DNA from: Caldilineaceae bacterium SB0661_bin_34
GTDB lineage: Bacteria > Chloroflexota > Anaerolineae > Caldilineales > Caldilineaceae
Reading direction: 5' to 3'
NCBI GenBank assembly: GCA_009841145.1
Contig: VXMJ01000063.1
Span: forward strand, 1-64,000
Length of the DNA stretch: 64,000 nucleotides
Position numbers and translations under genes: made by a program. Positions 19,069 through 30,772 of this stretch are shown here, piece after piece. How positions within the stretch are numbered: the first letter of the stretch is position 1; every line of letters starts with the position of its first letter. Below the pieces are notes generated by a model. It did no database searches. It was not told the DNA's origin and saw nothing but the letters and a program-made list of their open reading frames with translations.

Positions 19069-20058
19069 ATGCCCGAACTGACCGCCGCGATTGTTGGTCT
19101 GGGAACGACCGGAACGAGCCTTGGTCTGGCCCTCAAGCAGGCCCGCACGGAGTTCCATGTGCTGGGCCACGATCGCGACCGTGGCCGCCTGGCGGTGGCC
19201 AGCAAGCTGGGTGCGGTCGACAAGACCCACTGGAACCTGCACCGCACGGTGGAACCGGCGGACCTGACCGTGCTGGCGGTGCCCGGCTCCGAACTGCCGG
19301 ACCTGCTCCCCTTGCTGGACGAAACCTGGAAACCACGCAGTCTGGTCGTCATCCTGACGTCCGCCATGCAGCCGGTCCTGGCCCTGGCCGAAGAGCACCT
19401 GCCCGAACAGGTGGCCTGGGTGCTGGCCAACCCCGTGCTAACCGGCATCAATGCCCCTGTCCGCGAACGGGAGGACCTCTTCAAGGATGTTCTGTTCTGT
19501 CTGGTTCCCGGCCGAGACACGGCCCCGGAGACCATGCAAGTGGCCCACAACCTGATTGAGCACCTGGGAGCCAAGCCGCACTACGTGGACGCCCTGGAGC
19601 ATGACGGCCTGGTGGCCGGCGTGGAACACACGGCCCACCTTCTGGCCGCGGCCTACATGCACGCGGCCGCCAGCGGTGCCGGCTGGTCGGACGCCCGCAA
19701 GCTGGCCGGCCGGGCTTTTCATCAGGCCACGGACAGCACACTCAGCCCGCAGCACCTGCAGGCGACACTGCTGGCCAACCGGGAGTATGTCTCCACCTGG
19801 CTGACCATCATGCAGCGCGAACTGGCCGAGTGGCAACAGCTGCTGACCGGGGACGGAGACGAACTGCTGGCCCGCCTGGAGGATCAGGACGAGGCCCGCG
19901 TCCGGTGGCTGAAGGGCGCCTCATTGCAGGATTGGAGCGAGGACCGCGCGCCGGTGGTGGAGACTTCGGCAGGCGGTGTCATGCGCCAGATGTTCCTGGG
20001 CCGGCTGGGCAGTCGCCGGCGCCTGCCGCAGGACGACGGAACGGATCGGGAACGCTAA
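19069..20058 (+). CDS. Prephenate dehydrogenase-like NAD(P)-binding protein
   Basis: ELTAAIVGLGTTGTSLGLALKQ Rossmann motif; TyrA-like middle region (VLANPVLTGINAP...). Confidence 0.65.
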   Translation: MPELTAAIVGLGTTGTSLGLALKQARTEFHVLGHDRDRGRLAVASKLGAVDKTHWNLHRTVEPADLTVLAVPGSELPDLLPLLDETWKPRSLVVILTSAMQPVLALAEEHLPEQVAWVLANPVLTGINAPVREREDLFKDVLFCLVPGRDTAPETMQVAHNLIEHLGAKPHYVDALEHDGLVAGVEHTAHLLAAAYMHAAASGAGWSDARKLAGRAFHQATDSTLSPQHLQATLLANREYVSTWLTIMQRELAEWQQLLTGDGDELLARLEDQDEARVRWLKGASLQDWSEDRAPVVETSAGGVMRQMFLGRLGSRRRLPQDDGTDRER

Positions 20059-20138
20059 GGTAGAGCCCGGAGGCCGGGACGGTCCCGGCGCCGGGACCGC
20101 AATCATGTCCGGTACCCGCCGCCCGGACGGCGGAATGC

Positions 20139-20720
20139 TCAGACGCCCGCGAGATCCAGTTCGGTAGCGGCCTCCTGCATCGCGGTCAGGACCCGCTGCA
20201 CGTGCTCCTCGAAGGGTTCGCCCAGGGCTTCGATGTAGGCCATGTTCTCGTCCCGGTCGATGGCCGCCGTGAACGCCTTGTCCTTCCACTTGCGGCGCAC
20301 GGACCGCAGCTTGACCGATGCCAGGGCCCTGTCCGGCCGCACGTAGGCACAGGCCAGGATTAGCCCCGTCAGCTCATCGCAGGCCAACAGGGCCTTGTCC
20401 AGCCTGGACTCGCAGGGCACCCCCAGAAACGTGGCATGGGCCTCCACAGCGTGAATCAACCGGGCGTCCCAGTTGCGTTCCCGGAACAGGCGCAGGGCCG
20501 AGCGCGGGTGGCCGTTCTCGGTGTCCTCCATTTCGGGATGGCGTTCGTAGTCCAAGTCGTGCAACAGGCCGGTCAGGCCCCACAACTCCTCGTCCTCCCC
20601 GTAATGGCGGGCATAGGCCCGCATGGCGGCTTCGACCGCCAGCATGTGCCGGCGCAGGTTCTGGTTCTCGACCCACTCCTCGAGCAGGACCTTGGCTTCC
20701 GTGCGGCTGGGCAGGGACAT
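20139..20720 (-). CDS. HD/HDIG-domain protein
   Basis: LRRHMLAVEAAMRAYARHYGEDEELWGLTGLLHDLDYERHPE. Confidence 0.78.
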   Translation of the reverse strand: MSLPSRTEAKVLLEEWVENQNLRRHMLAVEAAMRAYARHYGEDEELWGLTGLLHDLDYERHPEMEDTENGHPRSALRLFRERNWDARLIHAVEAHATFLGVPCESRLDKALLACDELTGLILACAYVRPDRALASVKLRSVRRKWKDKAFTAAIDRDENMAYIEALGEPFEEHVQRVLTAMQEAATELDLAGV

Positions 20721-20798
20721 GGAATCGCATCCTGAAATTGACTTCCGTTCGACCGTGTCATTTTAGTACCCGCGTCCCCGAATCGGTGCCGGCAACAA

Positions 20799-20824
20799 AA
20801 GAGGGGCGCCAAAGCGCCCCTCTT
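20799..20824 (-). terminator. Rho-independent terminator of groESL
   Basis: AAGAGGGGCGC-CAAA-GCGCCCCTCTT; minus strand continues TTTTGTT. Confidence 0.85.
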
Positions 20825-20853
20825 CCAACTGTCGACCTGATGGTCCGGGTGAA

Positions 20854-22494
<1,641 letters not shown>

Positions 22495-22552
22495 TTGTTG
22501 TCTTGCTCCTTTTCTGTAAACCATCGACAGCCACGCGGGCCGCCGGGAATAA

Positions 22553-22840
22553 CTAACCGACCAGGGCCAGCACGTCGGATTCCTTGAGAATCAGGATTTC
22601 CTCGCCGTCCACCTTGATGGTGGTGCCGGAGTACTTGGCATAGAGCACTGTGTCGTCCACGCCAACCTCCATGGGAATGCGCTCGCCGTTGTCGTCCCGG
22701 GCTCCCGGTCCAACCGCCAGCACGGTGCCTTCCTGAGGCTTTTCCTTGGCCGTCTCCGGCAGGAAAATGCCCGATGAGGTCTGCTCCTCGCCCTCGTTCG
22801 GACGAACGACCAGACGGTCGCCCAACGGTTTCAGGTTCAT
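22553..22840 (-). CDS. groES: Co-chaperonin GroES
   Basis: [44 protein letters not shown]. Confidence 0.97.
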   Translation of the reverse strand: MNLKPLGDRLVVRPNEGEEQTSSGIFLPETAKEKPQEGTVLAVGPGARDDNGERIPMEVGVDDTVLYAKYSGTTIKVDGEEILILKESDVLALVG

Positions 22841-22895
22841 ATCGCTACTTTGCCTCCTGCTTGATGGCCGCACCCCGGTGCCGCCCTTGCCTGGA

Positions 22896-22922
22896 TTGGC
22901 ACTCTCGCTGTCCGAGTGCCAA
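22896..22922 (-). promoter_or_regulatory. CIRCE operator (HrcA site)
   Basis: TTGGCACTC-N9-GAGTGCCAA, a perfect inverted repeat just upstream of groES. Confidence 0.95.
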
Positions 22923-23061
22923 CGGACAGGTTACCAAAGTACCGGGCCGGAACCCAAGATTCCGGTGGCGGCAATCGGTGGGCGAACAGCACCCGCGAGG
23001 CGCGTGTTCACATGGGCTCATAGGCTACGCCAGATCCCGGCGGCGGTGTGTTGGATCTTGG

Positions 23062-25305
23062 TTAACGTTTGTCGGACGTACGGTCCGGGCGCCGGGACGC
23101 AGCTCCGGCCAGCCGTTGCCGGCACTGATCCAAAAACCGGCTTTCCTCGCGTGCGAAGTCCGGAAACTGGAAGGCCGTGTACGTCTGCAGGGCGGCCTCG
23201 AATTCCAGGGCGGCGGCTTCCCATTCCTCCATGCCCTGGTAGACCTGGCCCAGATTGTGATGCACGGTGGCCGCATCCAGCCACGACTCCTGGTCCTGAT
23301 GCCGCTCCAGGGCCTGCCGGAACCAATCCGCGGCGGCCGGCAGATCCTCCACCTGGAAGGCCAGTGTGCCCAGGTTGGTCAGCGTCGTAGCTTCACCGTC
23401 CACCTGCCTCAGATAGCGGTACAACTCCAGCGCGTTCAGGTAGACATGGCGGGCCAGTTCCGTACGGTCCAGTGCTTCCAGGGCCAACCCCATGCTGTTG
23501 TAGATGTTGGCAATTTGGTGTCGGTTGTCGTTGCGCCGCGCCAGCAGCAGCGCCTGCTCCAGCCGTGCCAGGGCCTGCGGATACTTCTCAAGGGCCAGAT
23601 GGAGACTGCCCAGACTGCGATAGGCGCGCACCAGTTCGGTCAGGGTACTGCCCTGGGACAGGTATTCGTAGGCCTTGTCGCAATGCTCGAGTGCAGCCGT
23701 CAGCTGGTTTTGTTCCCTGTACACGGTGCTGATGTCGGTGTGCACAATCGCCAACTGGGTCACCAGCTCGCGCCGTTCCAGCACAACGCGGGCCCGTTCC
23801 AGCCAAGCCAGGGCCTGTTCGTGCTCCTCGCGGTGGTAGAGCAGACGCCCCATCTGTACCAGCAGGTGCCCGAAAGCCTCGTGGCGGCTCTGGGCCGCGC
23901 TGGCCACGGCGCCGGCCGCGGTCCAGGACAGGCCCCGCGGCATGTGCCGCCATCGGGCGTGCAGCACCAGGGAACGGGCATAGCGGCTGACCAGTTCCAA
24001 TTGGGACGGGGACACATTCAGTTTGAACCGGGTCAGATCGGGGGTGGCAGCCAGGGAGGCGGCCAGCGTCTCCAGGTCGTCGCCGCAGACCTCCCGCATG
24101 ATGTGCACGCACCAGTCCGCGGCTTGGCGAATGTTGCCCCACTCGGGTTCGAGCGCCGACCAGTACAGCTGATCGGGACGTTCGAACCAGGACACGAACC
24201 GCACGTAGTAACGGGCATGGGCGTTGCGCCAGTCCCGGGACTGCGCGTGGCGGTCGGCTTCCAGCCGCCGCCGCACGGCGGGATGAATCACGACCCGGGC
24301 CTGGGTCGGCACATCCTCCAGCAATGCCCTGTCCTGCAGCAGTTCGAGGACGCGCTGCAATCCCGGCCCCAGTTGAGTTTTTGAACCAACGGTCCACTGG
24401 GGTGCCTCCGCCACGTGCAGAACCATGTCCGAGTCGCCAGGCCAGAACAGGTCGCGGATGGCCAGGTAGGAAGCACCTCCCGACGCCATGTTGAGACGCT
24501 CCAGCACCTGCATGGCGTCGGTACTTTCCTGCGCCACGCGGTCCGCGGCCAGGCGAATGAGCACATCAAGGGATGGCTCCGAACTGGTCTCCACCGCGCG
24601 GATCACCTGTTCCAGGCATGCCGGACGGGCTTTGAGCAGGCCCGCCAACAGGCGAATGGCCAAGGGCCCACCACCCGTTAGGTCGTGCACCGTCCCCGCA
24701 TCGGTGGCCGGTGCCTGCAACGCCTGCCAGAACACCTCGGTGTCATATCGGCTCAGTCCGCCAAGGTGCAGAACCGTTTCCTGGGCCAGTTCCTCCATTT
24801 CCGGGGTCAGCCGGTCCGCGATCAGCACGACGCGGGACGGTGTGTCGGCGGTCTCCAGGTTCCGGAACGTCTGCAGAAGCAGCTGGCGGTCGGCCTCCGA
24901 AACGGATTCGAGTTCATCCAGGACCAGCACTCGGCGACGGCGGTAGAGCAGTTCCCGAATGCCAGTGCTCCACTGCGCCCGGATATGCCAGGAATGGTCG
25001 AAGCCCAACACGGACGTCAGGCTGTGAACGATGTCCTGGAAACGGAAACGCTCCAGGCCGGCGGCCGCCGCCCAAACACAACCGTCCGGAAATTCGTTGA
25101 TGGCCGACCACACAGCCGCGGTCACCAGGGCGCTTTTGCCCACGCCGGGCGGGCCGACCACCGCAATCACGGGCGTGGTTCCGGGATCGCCCAGCCGGCC
25201 CTGCAGCTGGCGCAGGGCCGAACGCCGGCCGCTGAACCCCCGCAGCCGGTACAGGCCGAGGTTGTGTCGAATGTCTCTTTCCGACGAGATCGCCTGGCGC
25301 TCCAT
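23062..25305 (-). CDS. STAND-like NTPase with C-terminal TPR repeats
   Basis: PVIAVVGPPGVGKSALVTAA (P-loop), VLVLDELESVSEADRQ (Walker B), many TPR-like repeats. Confidence 0.8.
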   Translation of the reverse strand: MERQAISSERDIRHNLGLYRLRGFSGRRSALRQLQGRLGDPGTTPVIAVVGPPGVGKSALVTAAVWSAINEFPDGCVWAAAAGLERFRFQDIVHSLTSVLGFDHSWHIRAQWSTGIRELLYRRRRVLVLDELESVSEADRQLLLQTFRNLETADTPSRVVLIADRLTPEMEELAQETVLHLGGLSRYDTEVFWQALQAPATDAGTVHDLTGGGPLAIRLLAGLLKARPACLEQVIRAVETSSEPSLDVLIRLAADRVAQESTDAMQVLERLNMASGGASYLAIRDLFWPGDSDMVLHVAEAPQWTVGSKTQLGPGLQRVLELLQDRALLEDVPTQARVVIHPAVRRRLEADRHAQSRDWRNAHARYYVRFVSWFERPDQLYWSALEPEWGNIRQAADWCVHIMREVCGDDLETLAASLAATPDLTRFKLNVSPSQLELVSRYARSLVLHARWRHMPRGLSWTAAGAVASAAQSRHEAFGHLLVQMGRLLYHREEHEQALAWLERARVVLERRELVTQLAIVHTDISTVYREQNQLTAALEHCDKAYEYLSQGSTLTELVRAYRSLGSLHLALEKYPQALARLEQALLLARRNDNRHQIANIYNSMGLALEALDRTELARHVYLNALELYRYLRQVDGEATTLTNLGTLAFQVEDLPAAADWFRQALERHQDQESWLDAATVHHNLGQVYQGMEEWEAAALEFEAALQTYTAFQFPDFAREESRFLDQCRQRLAGAASRRPDRTSDKR

Positions 25306-25324
25306 ATCGCTTGCCGCCCGCGTA

Positions 25325-26455
25325 TTACACGGGACAACTCTCCAGTCCCTCCAGGGCCGGTCCGCTTTCGGGGTCGATCTCCAGAGCGGCCAGCAACCAG
25401 GGCTTGGCCTTGTCGCACTCGGAAGGATCCTTGTAGACATAGGCCAGACCCAACTGGTACAGGAACTCAATGCGGGGCGTGCCCTCGATCAGTTCCAGGG
25501 CCTCGGACAGAATGCCGACCGCACCCTCGTAGTTGCGCATGCGGTAGTAGACCGTGCCCAAGTGGGCCATGGCCAGCCCGTCCTGTGGATTGACCTCGAC
25601 GGCCCGTTCCAAGTTGCGCCGGGCCTCCAGGTCGTTGCCCACCTTGAAGTGGCCGTAGCCCAGGGCATCCCACGTGAGCGAGATATTCGGGTTCAGCTCC
25701 AGGGCCCGTTCATAGGCTTCCAGGGCATTCTCCCATTCGAACAATGCCTCGTAGAGCCGCCCCTTGTGGAGCTCCAGGTACCAGGCCGACGGATCCACGG
25801 CCAGACCCTGATCCAACGCGGCCAAGCCGTCGGTGTACTCGCCGCGGTATTCGTGCAGCAGGGCCTTGTTGCGCCATACCAGGACATCCAGCGGTGCCAG
25901 TTCGGCCGCCTGATCGAGGTAGGACTCGGCCTTGTACCAGTTTCCGACGTCGGCGTAGATCTCCCCCAGGATGGCCAGCGTCCGGCTGTTGTCCGGGGAG
26001 AGCACCAGAGCATCCACCGCCGTGTTGACCGCCTCCTCGTACTCCCCGGACCAGTCCAGGGCGCGCGCCAGCGCATTCAGGCTGTCCACATGGCGGTCGT
26101 CCCGGCGAACCGCCTCCTCGGCCGCAGCCAGTGCCTTGGGCACCTGGTTGAGCAGGATGTACAGGCGCGACTGGTCCACCAGCGGCTGTGGGTTCCAGGT
26201 TTCGATTGCGGCCACCTGCCCGTAGAACTCCGCCGCCTTGAGCAGGTCGCCCTGCGATTCATGGACGCGGGCCTGGGCCAAGGGATTCACGGCACTGGGT
26301 GTGGGAGTCGGATCTGGCAGTACGAAGGTGGCCCGTTCCACGAGCAGTTCGCGCCGGTTCCACAAGCTGATACAGGCCAACACCAGCAGCGCCAGGGCCC
26401 ACATGGGGACGCGCCAGCGCCGGCGGCTGGTGTAACGAACCGAACGCAACTCCAT
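25325..26455 (-). CDS. TPR-repeat protein with N-terminal TM anchor
   Basis: WALALLVLACISLW TM segment followed by repeated TPR motifs. Confidence 0.8.
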   Translation of the reverse strand: MELRSVRYTSRRRWRVPMWALALLVLACISLWNRRELLVERATFVLPDPTPTPSAVNPLAQARVHESQGDLLKAAEFYGQVAAIETWNPQPLVDQSRLYILLNQVPKALAAAEEAVRRDDRHVDSLNALARALDWSGEYEEAVNTAVDALVLSPDNSRTLAILGEIYADVGNWYKAESYLDQAAELAPLDVLVWRNKALLHEYRGEYTDGLAALDQGLAVDPSAWYLELHKGRLYEALFEWENALEAYERALELNPNISLTWDALGYGHFKVGNDLEARRNLERAVEVNPQDGLAMAHLGTVYYRMRNYEGAVGILSEALELIEGTPRIEFLYQLGLAYVYKDPSECDKAKPWLLAALEIDPESGPALEGLESCPV

Positions 26456-26483
26456 GGGAATTCAACCGGAACGCACCGGGACG

Positions 26484-27020
26484 CTACTTGAGCAGCGGCC
26501 AGGCGGACACCAGCGTCACCACGAGGAACACCAGAAGGGCCGGGCTCAGGAACAGGCGCCCTGTGAGCACAAAGAGCACCACGCTGCCCAGCAGGCAGCC
26601 CAACAGAACACCAACCACCGCGAACAGGCCCAGCCGGCGACCCCGCCGGCGTTGGACGGCCTGCCGCACAATCCGGGCCAGCAGGGCACCGGCGGCCCCG
26701 CCGGTCAGAAAAGCGATCAACAAACCCAGGAAGGTTCCAACCAAACCGGACACGAACCCGGCCACGGGCAGGCCGACCGCGGCCAGTACCATTCCGGTGC
26801 CCATGGCGATCCAAGGATCGCCTGGCTCCATGTTGTAGGCCCGATCCTGGTGTTCGCGGATGCAGTCCCGGCAGCGGTAGCCGACCGGCGTATGCACCGC
26901 GCAGCGGGTGCACATCGGTTCGTCGCACCGGTTGCAGCGCAGCCGGGTTTCAACCTCGGGATGACGCTTGCAGCGGAGTGGGGCGACAACTGGGGGCTGC
27001 AGGGCGTGGGAGTCGGCCAT
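26484..27020 (-). CDS. B-box-type zinc finger membrane protein
   Basis: CKRHPEVETRLRCNRCDEPMCTRCAVHTPVGYRCRDCIREHQDRAY then TM helices. Confidence 0.78.
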   Translation of the reverse strand: MADSHALQPPVVAPLRCKRHPEVETRLRCNRCDEPMCTRCAVHTPVGYRCRDCIREHQDRAYNMEPGDPWIAMGTGMVLAAVGLPVAGFVSGLVGTFLGLLIAFLTGGAAGALLARIVRQAVQRRRGRRLGLFAVVGVLLGCLLGSVVLFVLTGRLFLSPALLVFLVVTLVSAWPLLK

Positions 27021-27937
27021 CAGTACGTCGTGCCCAACTTGCCGACCAGGGTCTGGTAAAAGTTCTGGCGACTGCCGGTGCGCACGTAGCGGGCCGGATG
27101 CTCGCTGGCCACCACCGTCACCTCGTCCCCCTCCTCCATGTCGAGATGGAAGTGGCCGTCCACCGTCAGCATGGCCTCGTAATCCCAAGTGGCACGCACC
27201 CGGACCTCGGTGCCCTCGGACAACACAAGTGGTCGGTTCAGGGACAGGTGGGGTGCGACCGGAACAATGACGATGTTGCGCAGTTCCGGCGGCAGAATCG
27301 GCCCTCCGGCCGCCAGTGCATAGCCGGTGCTGCCGGTTGGTGTAGCCACAATCAGGCCGTCGCAGGTAATGGCAGCCAGGTTCTCGCCATCCAGTCGGAT
27401 GCGGGTCTCAATCACGCGGGCCAGGCTGCCGCGGCTGATCACGGCATCGTTCAGCGCCGCGAAGGTGTGCACCGTCTGCAAGCCGCCGGTACTGGGATCC
27501 TTTCGATCCACGCGCACGCTGATCATGAGCCGTTCTTCCAGCCAGCAGTTCCAGGCCAGCATGGCTTCGATGGCAGGGCGCCATTGATCCGGCTGCACTT
27601 CGGACAGAAATCCGACCTTGCCCATGTTGATGCCCAGGACCGGAACCCCCCAGGCGGCTCCGCTGCGGCCTGCCCGCAACATGGTGCCGTCGCCGCCAAT
27701 GGCGACGATGACATCGACGTGCGGCAGACGTGGGCTCAGGGTGTCGGGCTCCCAACTGGACGAGTGGCACACCTCGTACAGACCCTGCATGGTTAGCCAG
27801 TCCCCAATCTCGGAGGCCAGCAGGGCCGCATCCGCCTTGTGCGGATGATGCAATACGCAGATGTTGCGCCAAGGGGCGGCGAAAGGAGACCGGGTCGCAA
27901 CCCGACCGTCGAGAAACGCATCGTTCATGACGAACAT
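27020..27937 (-). CDS. nadK: NAD kinase
   Basis: VDVIVAIGGDGTMLRAGR, VLGINMGKVGFLSE, CDGLIVATPTGSTGYALAAGGPI. Confidence 0.93.
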   Translation of the reverse strand: MFVMNDAFLDGRVATRSPFAAPWRNICVLHHPHKADAALLASEIGDWLTMQGLYEVCHSSSWEPDTLSPRLPHVDVIVAIGGDGTMLRAGRSGAAWGVPVLGINMGKVGFLSEVQPDQWRPAIEAMLAWNCWLEERLMISVRVDRKDPSTGGLQTVHTFAALNDAVISRGSLARVIETRIRLDGENLAAITCDGLIVATPTGSTGYALAAGGPILPPELRNIVIVPVAPHLSLNRPLVLSEGTEVRVRATWDYEAMLTVDGHFHLDMEEGDEVTVVASEHPARYVRTGSRQNFYQTLVGKLGTTY

Positions 27938-28080
27938 TGTAGATTGACGGGAGTGTCCTTTTTGTCCCAACCCGACGGGACCCCGGTGGTCGCCGGGTTG
28001 TCACGCCCCCTATTGCTATACTTGCCGATGCTTGGTGCCCGGGCCCGCCGGGGCCGCGCCCTTCTCCCGGTTGGCGCGAC

Positions 28081-28872
28081 ATGCGCATTCTGGTCCTTTC
28101 GGATATCCACGCCAACTTCGCCGCCCTGGAGGCCGTTATCGCCCGCACCAGGGACCGTTGGGACGAACTTTGGTGCCTGGGCGACATTGTCGGCTACGGC
28201 CCGCGTCCCAACGAATGCGTCGACCTGATTCGCGCGCAGGCCAGCCTGTGTGTGCCAGGCAACCACGACCGGGCCGTTCTCGACGACAACACCAGCCGCC
28301 AGTTCAACGACATGGCGCGGGAGGCGATCGACTGGACCCGCGCCGAACTTACCACCAGTAATAGCGCCTACCTGGAATCCCTGTTGCCCGAGCCGGTCCC
28401 GGTCGACAGCCTGGATCTACTAGCCACCCACGCCTCGCCCCGCGATCCGGTCTTTGAGTACATGGACGGCATCGACACGGCGCTCGCCAACTGGCGACGA
28501 CCCGAGTTCGCCGCCAAGTTCTGCCTGGTGGGGCACACCCATCTGCCGGACATCTTCCGCCTGCGCGTGGCCCAAGCGGATCCCGACGATGCAGACCGAC
28601 GGGAAGCCCGCGTGGAACGTATGCGGGCCCGGCCCGAAACGCCGGTCAACCTGCAGCCCGAACTGAACCACCGCGTCATCCTGAACCCGGGCAGCGTGGG
28701 CCAGCCGCGGGACAAGAACAAGCGCGCCTCCTTCGCCCTGCTGGTGCAGGACGGACCGGAACTGATCTGGCACTACGAACGGACGGACTATCCCATCGAA
28801 CTGACCCAGACCCAGATGCAACAGGCCGGCCTGCCCCGGATTCTGATCGACCGCCTCAGCTACGGCTGGTAG
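28081..28872 (+). CDS. Metallophosphoesterase (YfcE/MJ0936-like)
   Basis: MRILVLSDIHANFAALEAV, LWCLGDIVGYGPRPNECV, CVPGNHDRAV, LVGHTHLPDIF. Confidence 0.9.
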   Translation: MRILVLSDIHANFAALEAVIARTRDRWDELWCLGDIVGYGPRPNECVDLIRAQASLCVPGNHDRAVLDDNTSRQFNDMAREAIDWTRAELTTSNSAYLESLLPEPVPVDSLDLLATHASPRDPVFEYMDGIDTALANWRRPEFAAKFCLVGHTHLPDIFRLRVAQADPDDADRREARVERMRARPETPVNLQPELNHRVILNPGSVGQPRDKNKRASFALLVQDGPELIWHYERTDYPIELTQTQMQQAGLPRILIDRLSYGW

Positions 28873-30772
28873 AGCCGGACCCGAGATGGTCCTGCACGGC
28901 CTGCGCCACTTTGCGGGTCATGCCAGGCAGACCGGCCAGAACGTCCAAGTCCGCTTGGCGAAGGCGCTCCAGATCACCCTCGCAGAAAGCCAGCAGACCC
29001 TTGCGCCGGGCCGGCCCCACTCCCGGCACGTCGTCCAGGACCGTGCGTGTCATGGCCTTGCCGCGCAGGGTGCGGTGGTGGGTGATGGCGAAACGGTGGG
29101 CCTCGTCCCGAATGCGCTGCAGCAGGAACAGTCCCTGGCTGTCGCGCGGAAGCAGGATTGCCTCCGGCTTCCCCGGTACGAAGACCTCCTCGCTCCGCTT
29201 GGCCAGACCGACGACGGGGACGACATGCAGGAGGTCGTACTTGCGGAGTACGGCCACGGCCTGGCTCAGCTGTCCCTTGCCCCCGTCCACAATCACCAGA
29301 TCCGGCAGCACGTTCCAGGCGGTCTTTCCCTTGCGCCCCGGGTCCAGGCCCTTTTCGCCGGCGCGCGCGAAGCGGCGGTCGAGCATCTCGCGCATGCTGG
29401 CAAAGTCGTCGGGTACGCCGCGGGCGCCGGCGCCGCGGATCCGAAAGCGGCGATAGTCGCTCTTGCGCGGCACGCCGCGGGCGAAGACCACCATGGAGCC
29501 GGATGTGTGGTTCCCCTGCAGCGTGCTGATGTCGTAGCACTCCATGCGCACCGGTGGACGCGGCAGTTGCAGGGCTTCTTCCAGTTCGGCAATTGCGGTC
29601 TGCTGCCGATTGGTATCGGTCCGGGCCGTGGCCTGCTGGATCCGCAGGTACTCCAGGTTGTTTTCCAGTCCCGACTCCATTAGGCGCCGCTTGGGACCGC
29701 GCAGGGGTACGTTCAGCCGCACCTTGGTGCCGCGCTGCTCCGAAAGCCACTGTTCCAACCAAGCCTGATCGGGAGGCATGGCCTGCACCAGAATCAGGGA
29801 GGGCACATAGGCCGCCTTGGCGTAGAACTGCTGCAGGAATGAACCAATCAGGTCTCCCCGACGCTCGTCGGCGGCTCCGGGCTCCTGGGACTTGCCCAGT
29901 TCCAGGCGGTAGTGGTCGCGTCCCACCAGCCGTCCTTGGCGCACAAACATGATTTGGACCACCGCCGTACCCGATTCCGGATCGGGCACGGTGGTAATGC
30001 AGTCCTCGTTGTCCGGCTGGGCGCCAATCAGTACCTGCTGGCCCACAATGCGTTCGGCAGCCTTGATCCGGTCGCGGATCAGGGCCGCGCGTTCGAAGTC
30101 CAGATTCTCGGCGGCCTGTTCCATGCGTTCCCTGAGCAACCGCATGACCTGGCCTGTGTCGCCCCGCAGGAACCGCATCATCTGGCGCAGGCTGTCGCGA
30201 TACTGTTCCGAGCCTTGGGCACCAATGCAGGGCCCGCCGCACATCTTCAGGTGGTAGTACAGGCAGGGCCGTTCATCCTGGCCGGTGATTTTTCGATCGC
30301 AGTCGAGATAGGGAAAGATGCGCCGGATGCCCTCCAGGGTCCGATAGATGGCACGGGCATTCGTGTAGGGGCCGAAATAACGGGCCCCGTCCTTGCGCAT
30401 GGTGCGCGTGACCTCGATTTTGGGGAACGGGTCCTGCCAGTTGATTTTCAGATAGGGGAAAGTCTTGTCGTCCTTGAGCAGGACGTTGAAGGGCGGCTGG
30501 TGCTCCTTGATAAGGTTGTTTTCGAGCGTAAGCGCCTGCAGTTCGTTGGTGGTGATCCACCAGGACACGTCCGTGATTTCCGGCACCAGACGCTCAACCC
30601 TGGGATCGCCGCGCTGGCTGGGGGTGAAGTAGCTGCGCACGCGCGAGCGCAGGACCTTGGCCTTGCCGACGTACAGGACCTCGCCCGCGGATCCATGCAT
30701 GAGGTAGCAGCCGGGCGCGCGCGGCAGTTCGTCCAGCTTCCGTTGCACCAGGGGCGGTACCGAGTAGGCCAT
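28856..30772 (-). CDS. uvrC: Excinuclease ABC subunit C
   Basis: LPRAPGCYLMHGSAGEVLYVGKAKVLRSRVRSYF (GIY-YIG), UVR motif, C-terminal HhH. Confidence 0.97.
   Translation of the reverse strand: MAYSVPPLVQRKLDELPRAPGCYLMHGSAGEVLYVGKAKVLRSRVRSYFTPSQRGDPRVERLVPEITDVSWWITTNELQALTLENNLIKEHQPPFNVLLKDDKTFPYLKINWQDPFPKIEVTRTMRKDGARYFGPYTNARAIYRTLEGIRRIFPYLDCDRKITGQDERPCLYYHLKMCGGPCIGAQGSEQYRDSLRQMMRFLRGDTGQVMRLLRERMEQAAENLDFERAALIRDRIKAAERIVGQQVLIGAQPDNEDCITTVPDPESGTAVVQIMFVRQGRLVGRDHYRLELGKSQEPGAADERRGDLIGSFLQQFYAKAAYVPSLILVQAMPPDQAWLEQWLSEQRGTKVRLNVPLRGPKRRLMESGLENNLEYLRIQQATARTDTNRQQTAIAELEEALQLPRPPVRMECYDISTLQGNHTSGSMVVFARGVPRKSDYRRFRIRGAGARGVPDDFASMREMLDRRFARAGEKGLDPGRKGKTAWNVLPDLVIVDGGKGQLSQAVAVLRKYDLLHVVPVVGLAKRSEEVFVPGKPEAILLPRDSQGLFLLQRIRDEAHRFAITHHRTLRGKAMTRTVLDDVPGVGPARRKGLLAFCEGDLERLRQADLDVLAGLPGMTRKVAQAVQDHLGSGSTSRS

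Noticed and set aside
18175-19398. 407-aa minus-strand ORF opposite the M50 protease
   Set aside because: Gln/Gly/His-rich antisense translation; the protease frame carries HExxH and NPxPPLDG motifs.
22774-24384. 536-aa plus-strand ORF opposite the groES upstream region and the TPR NTPase
   Set aside because: Antisense shadow of a well-supported coding frame; low-complexity His/Gln/Gly composition and no domain.
25031-26491. 486-aa plus-strand ORF opposite the NTPase/TPR genes
   Set aside because: Shadow ORF with no recognisable motifs; TPR repeats on the minus strand are clear.
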